Source of the DNA: Comamonas odontotermitis
GTDB lineage: Bacteria; Pseudomonadota; Gammaproteobacteria; Burkholderiales; Burkholderiaceae_C
Length of the DNA stretch: 64,000 nucleotides
Direction: 5' to 3'
NCBI RefSeq assembly: GCF_020080045.1
Contig: NZ_CP083451.1
Location: forward strand, 1,550,001 to 1,614,000
Shown: piece by piece, positions 61,201-64,000 of the stretch
Layout of the letters: the number at the start of each line of letters is the position of its first letter
Numbering within the stretch: the first letter of the stretch is position 1
Notes under the pieces: model-generated
What the model saw: the letters and a program-made list of their open reading frames with translations, nothing else
Told to the model about the DNA's origin: nothing
Database searches by the model: none
Made by a program: the position numbers and the translations under genes

Positions 61201-62402
61201 TGACGGAGGTGCTGCTCAAGCAGGCGCGCGATGAGACCTCGCTCGACATCAAGCGCGCGGATTTCAAGCTCGACATGCTCAGCCCGCATCTGTTCATGAA
61301 CTTCCGCATCACCGACGAGCACGGCCGCCAGTTGGGCCAGGGCCGCAACCTGGGTGCATTGAAGGCCCAGTGGGGCGCCAAGGCGCGTGGCGCCTTCCAG
61401 GCGCTGGCTTCATTAAAGATAGCGGGCAGCGCCGGTGAGTTGGCGGGTTCCGATGAAAAACCAGCTGAAGCGAGCGTAAAGAAAGCGCAGCCTGCTCCTG
61501 AAAAGGAAGCCGCCCAATCACGCAAGGCGCAGCAGGCCCCCAGCATGCCTGCGGAGGCGCGCCACACGGACTGGAGTTTTGGTGAGCTGCCTGAGTTGAT
61601 GGAGATCAAGAAGGGCAGCCAGACCCTGATTGGTTTTCCTGCGCTGATCGACCATGGCAGCGCCGTCGGCATCGAGGTGTTCGACGAGCCTGAGGTGGCC
61701 GCGAGCCGCCACGCGCTGGGCCTGCGGCGCCTGTTTGCACTGCAGATCAAGGATGCGCTCAAGTACCTGGAAAAGAACATTCCCGATCTGCAGAAGATGG
61801 CCGTGGCCTACATGCCGCTGGGTACGCAGGAAGAGCTGCGCGAGCAGATCATCAATGTGGCCATTGACCGCGCTTTTCTACAAGAGCCGCTGCCGATGAA
61901 TGCCGAGCAGTTCAAGCAGCGCGTGCAGGACGGCCGGGGGCGCCTGACCCTGATCGCCAACGAGGTGGCGCGCATGGCCGCCGGCATTCTGCAGGAATAC
62001 ATGGCGGCGGTGCGCAAGATCAAGGACACCAAGAATGCGCCGGACGCCACGCAGGACGCGCAGCAGCAGTTGCAGAAACTGATGCCCAAGAACTTCATCG
62101 CCGTGGCGCCCTGGGCGCAGCTGGGCCACTATGCGCGCTACCTCAAGGCGATCACCGCGCGCCTGGACAAGTACCGCGCAGACCCAGCCCGCGACGCCAC
62201 CAGGCAAAAAGAGTTGCAGCCGCTGGAGCAGCGATACTGGCGCCTGGTTGCCGAGCGCAAGGGGCAGGTGGATGCCCGCATGCAGGAATACCGCTGGATG
62301 CTGGAGGAGCTGCGCGTGAGCTTCTTCGCGCAGGAGCTGCGCACGCCATACCCGGTCAGCACCAAGCGGCTGGACAAGGTGTGGGCCCAGTTGCAGCAGT
62401 GA
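58251..62402 (+). CDS. hrpA: ATP-dependent RNA helicase HrpA
   Basis: The gene encodes 1383 residues. It is a DEAH-box helicase that acts on ribosomes and stalled translation complexes. The catalytic core has motif I GETGSGKTTQ (34-43), Ia TQPRRIAA (102-109), II DEAH in IIDEAHERS, III SAT, and VI QRAGRCGR. The HA2 and OB regions and long C-terminal helicase-associated part follow as in E. coli HrpA (about 1300 residues). Between motif I and Ia there is an extra segment of about 35 residues rich in Pro/Arg/Ser (residues ~59-94, from 58425 to 58530) that is not in the usual protein. A variable linker lies near residues 1060-1105. The start is divergent from nothing, preceded by a dispersed-repeat remnant. 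Confidence 0.95.
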   Translation: MSLQITFPESLPVSARREEIMEAMERHQVIIVCGETGSGKTTQLPKIALALGRGKLNATPSDKWPPRSSAARDSLPPEGAPSILGRPGDGKGEVRGHLIGHTQPRRIAASSVAKRIAEELNTPLGEVVGYKVRFQDRLSKDASVKLMTDGILLAETQTDPLLRQYDTLIIDEAHERSLNIDFLLGYIRQILPKRPDLKVVVTSATIDADRFAKHFESKSGPAPVIMVSGRTYPVEMRYRPFEDAKDYDLNDAIADGVDELWQGGSGGDILIFLPGEREIREAADHLRKHLQHSPVLRNAEVLPLFSRLSQAEQDRIFEGHTGRRIVLATNVAETSLTVPGIRYVIDAGTARVKRYSFRSKVEQLLVEPISQAAANQRAGRCGRVANGICIRLYDEADFNSRARFTDPEILRSSLAGVILRMKALRLGDVVHFPFLEAPSGRAIADGYQLLQELGAVDDQGELLPMGKELSRLPLDPRVARMIVEARERGALAEVLVIAAALSVQDVRDRPLEAQQQADQQHAKFDDEKSEFSGYLRLWKWLADARGGKVVAKTRKEMAAQAAPVKGLANLRNAAFLPVAQRSSGATAVAQTQQAPLAAFTPQDAVADEATHKLSNRQWEQLLRQNCINIRRVREWRDIHSQLLTVVNEQRWPVNQDAAGYEAVHLSMLSGLLGNIGFKTDEGDGYLGARGIRFHPHPGAHLSKKPGRWIVAAELVETSRLYGRGIATIEPQWLEQVGAHLLRKQLLDPHWEKKQGEVAAYERATLYGLVVYSQRRISYGKIDPQGARDIFIRQALVEGDWETRLPFLAANQKMIAKVEELEHKSRRQDVLVDDQLIYAFYDQQIPQDVCTGRALERWFKDASAQNPDLLRLSRDELMRHEAAGITTASFPKTIKLGGVDCTASYLHQPGDPRDGVTVTVPLFVLNQVSEERAEWLVPGMLKDKIQALLKSLPQRPRSRFVPLAENAQRLAELLGAGERFGDGSLTEVLLKQARDETSLDIKRADFKLDMLSPHLFMNFRITDEHGRQLGQGRNLGALKAQWGAKARGAFQALASLKIAGSAGELAGSDEKPAEASVKKAQPAPEKEAAQSRKAQQAPSMPAEARHTDWSFGELPELMEIKKGSQTLIGFPALIDHGSAVGIEVFDEPEVAASRHALGLRRLFALQIKDALKYLEKNIPDLQKMAVAYMPLGTQEELREQIINVAIDRAFLQEPLPMNAEQFKQRVQDGRGRLTLIANEVARMAAGILQEYMAAVRKIKDTKNAPDATQDAQQQLQKLMPKNFIAVAPWAQLGHYARYLKAITARLDKYRADPARDATRQKELQPLEQRYWRLVAERKGQVDARMQEYRWMLEELRVSFFAQELRTPYPVSTKRLDKVWAQLQQ
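58437..58525 (+). repeat. Family-specific repeat-like segment inside hrpA
   Basis: The segment contains CCCACGCTCCTCCGCTGCGC, then a GCTGCCCCCCGAGGGGGC palindrome, and ends in CCTGGGGCGGCCCGGCG. I recognise this pattern from intergenic repeats of Comamonadaceae from general knowledge, not from a search. Here it lies in frame within the helicase gene, with no frame change. Confidence 0.5.
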
Positions 62403-62478
62403 TGGTGCAGCGCCGTGCCATCTGTGGCGCGGCGGGCTCCAGTTGCAGCCGCAGCCCAGGATTGTTGGCAAATACGTT

Positions 62479-63402
62479 CTAAACGCTGCTCTGGCCCTGC
62501 AGCAGCGGGTTTCTTGCGAACAGATCGACCACCCAGTCCACAAAGGCGCGCACCTTGGCGCTGAGGTGGGAGTTGGGCGGGTAGACCACGTAGACTGGCA
62601 AGAGCGGGTGCTTCCAGTCTTCCAGCACCTGCTGCAGCTGGCCGTTTTTCAGGTGCTCGTTGATCTGGAAACGGCTCGCCTGGCCAATGCCCTGGCCTGC
62701 CAGCAGCGAGAAGATATAGGCATTGCTTTCGTTGACGCACAAGTGCGCGGGACCTGCGATCTCGATCACTTCGCCGTTCTTGTGAAACTCCAGCGGATAG
62801 CGCCGCGCAGACACTGGCGAGAAATAGATCACGTTGCGATGGCCGGTTTCCAGGTCACGGGGGTGCTGGGGAATGCCGTGGCGCTCCAGGTATTGGGGAG
62901 CTGCAACGGTAATGAAGTCCAGGTTGCCGATGCGGCGCGCCACAAGCGATTGGTCGGCCAACTCTCCGCCGCGGATCACGCAGTCCACACTGTCGCTGAT
63001 GAGATCCACCGTGCGGTCGCTCACGCCCAGGTCCATCTGGATTTCGGGATAGCGGGACTGGAACTCGGCCAGGTGCGGAATGATGAGCAGGCGCGCTACC
63101 GACGTTCCCACGTCCACGCGCAGGCGGCCGCGCGGCGTGGTGCGAGCCTGGCTCACGCTGGCCTCCAGGTCGTCGAAATCAGCCAGCAGGCGCACCGCGC
63201 GGTCATAGTAAGCCGCGCCATCGGCCGTGACCGTGACGCGGCGCGTGGTACGGTTGAGCAGTTTCACGCGCAGGCGCTCTTCCAGCGCCTGCACGTTCTT
63301 GGTCACACTGGCTTTGGGCACCTGCAGCGAATCGGCTGCCCGCGTGAAAGTGCCGGCTTCCACAACCCGCGCGAAAATACGCATGGCCTGAATCTGATCC
63401 AT
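62479..63402 (-). CDS. LysR-type regulator
   Basis: The gene encodes 307 residues. The N-terminal helix-turn-helix reads MDQIQAMRIFARVVEAGTFTRAADSLQV, PKASVTKNVQALEERLR and LLNRTTRRVTVTADGAAYYD. The effector domain starts near residue 90 (GRLRVDVGTSVARLLIIPHL). It faces the alpha/beta hydrolase gene, which starts 177 bp upstream on the opposite strand, so it may regulate that gene. Its TAG stop lies on a possible solo end of the MITE-like family (see findings). Confidence 0.9.
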   Translation of the reverse strand: MDQIQAMRIFARVVEAGTFTRAADSLQVPKASVTKNVQALEERLRVKLLNRTTRRVTVTADGAAYYDRAVRLLADFDDLEASVSQARTTPRGRLRVDVGTSVARLLIIPHLAEFQSRYPEIQMDLGVSDRTVDLISDSVDCVIRGGELADQSLVARRIGNLDFITVAAPQYLERHGIPQHPRDLETGHRNVIYFSPVSARRYPLEFHKNGEVIEIAGPAHLCVNESNAYIFSLLAGQGIGQASRFQINEHLKNGQLQQVLEDWKHPLLPVYVVYPPNSHLSAKVRAFVDWVVDLFARNPLLQGQSSV

Positions 63403-63578
63403 GGGATCTCCTTGTCCTCGCGAAATCTCGGGCTCGCCGAGGATTCGGGATTCTCACACACAGCTTGGCCTGTCATTATTCAAGAATTGGAAACAGTGTG
63501 GCCGCGTTTGCGGGGTTTATGCCGCCAATGCGTAACGCTACATTCTCATCTCATCGGCCGGACCCGTCCGGAAACCCC

Positions 63579-64000
63579 ATGTTGAACACCAAAAAACCTG
63601 CACCAACCACCAACTCCCATACCGACACCACCATTGAGGTGGCAGGCGGCATGCAGGCCAGCGTGCGCATGTATGGCAGCAAGAAGCGGGGAGAGATCTC
63701 TCCGCTGGTGGTGCATTTTCATGGTGGCGCTTTTGTGACGGGTGACCTGGACAACGGCTGCACCGTGGGCAATGCCCTGGCAGCTGCCGGGGCCTGCGTG
63801 GTGTCGGTGGCCTACCCGCTGGCGCCGGAGCATCCGTTTCCCCGCCCGCTGGAGCTGGGGTACGCGGTGCTTCAGTGGGCCCACAAACAGCGTGTCAGGC
63901 TGGCCGGCAAGGGTGCGCCGCTCTATCTGGCGGGCGAGGAGGCCGGTGCCAACCTGGCCGCCGGCGTCTGCATGATGGCGCGTGACCAGTTGCACCCGCC
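63579..64000 (+). CDS. Alpha/beta hydrolase fold-3 protein, start (cut by window edge)
   Basis: About 140 residues of an HSL-type hydrolase precede the window end, starting at MLNTKKPAPTTNSHTDTTIE. The oxyanion-hole HGGAF is clear (VVHFHGGAFVTGDLDNGC), with SVAYPLAPEHPFPRPLE. The usual nucleophile motif GDSAGGNLA appears as GEEAGANLA, so the catalytic Ser seems to be replaced by Glu. The rest of the protein is not seen. It is divergent to the LysR gene. Confidence 0.8.
   Translation, partial: MLNTKKPAPTTNSHTDTTIEVAGGMQASVRMYGSKKRGEISPLVVHFHGGAFVTGDLDNGCTVGNALAAAGACVVSVAYPLAPEHPFPRPLELGYAVLQWAHKQRVRLAGKGAPLYLAGEEAGANLAAGVCMMARDQLHP

Noticed and set aside
59316..61322. A 668-codon open frame antisense to hrpA
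   Set aside because: It has no recognisable domain and mirrors hrpA codon structure. High GC content produces such frames by chance.
1..64000. CRISPR arrays, tRNA or rRNA genes, phage or plasmid genes
   Set aside because: I saw no regularly spaced direct repeats, no cloverleaf or T-loop-like signatures, and no phage structural, integrase or replication genes.

Overview
The window is GC-rich chromosomal DNA whose gene content and signal sequences point to a betaproteobacterium of the family Comamonadaceae (Comamonas, Delftia or Acidovorax-like). Pointers are the Bug-type solute receptor, PXPV and MXKDX repeat proteins, the TrhO-type rhodanese fused to a GST-like domain, glutaminyl-tRNA synthetase, and scattered palindromic elements with GCGCTT/AAGCGC arms that I associate with this family. 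The genus is an inference. I see no rRNA, tRNA, CRISPR array or phage genes. Most of the window is ordinary core chromosome.

Layout: 1-870 is the N-terminal part of a membrane histidine kinase that runs off the left edge. 996-3111 is a DUF4166 protein plus a membrane-fused TIGR01777 epimerase. 3200-9711 (minus strand) holds a phosphoesterase, an acyltransferase overlapping folA, a YdgA-like protein and glnS. 9871-12807 (plus) holds a PXPV protein, aroQ, a hydrolase and an isoaspartyl peptidase. 13079-18492 is a complete GsiABCD-type peptide/glutathione ABC importer. 19013-20068 is a frameshifted IS1595-family element with intact ends and an 8-bp target duplication, next to mltD and gloB. 22466-24907 holds a methyltransferase, rnhA, a 26-residue membrane peptide and a Crp/Fnr regulator. 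25296-30822 holds a DMT exporter and a DUF2946 / TonB receptor / PepSY metal-acquisition group. 30964-35537 holds an azoreductase with a divergent LysR regulator, a serine hydrolase, a TRIC-like channel and a zinc alcohol dehydrogenase. 36109-40888 is dsbB followed by the sulfate importer cysA-cysW-cysT-sbp. 41181-46979 holds the rhodanese-GST fusion, a DUF3617 lipoprotein, an AmpR-like regulator divergent from a class A beta-lactamase, and argA. 47265-48952 holds a Bug receptor and a flavin reductase.

49042-54084 is the most coherent accessory module. A periplasmic Met-rich MXKDX repeat protein, a Tat-exported molybdopterin oxidoreductase and a b561-type cytochrome are transcribed divergently from an OmpR/histidine-kinase pair. 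This resembles the MrpX-YedY1-YedZ1 hypochlorite defence of Azospira, but with a two-component system as the apparent regulator. 54094-58079 is an IclR-linked FAD monooxygenase / DUF2783 / metallo-beta-lactamase-fold group, probably aromatic catabolism. 58251-62402 is hrpA, which carries an in-frame inserted segment. A LysR regulator and a truncated alpha/beta hydrolase close the window.

The most unusual DNA is a pair of roughly 260-280 bp elements (30181-30459 and 35748-36007), in opposite orientation. They have 18-bp perfect terminal inverted repeats, 3-bp target duplications, a shared nested-hairpin module and completely different central segments. They look like non-autonomous, modular MITE-like elements.
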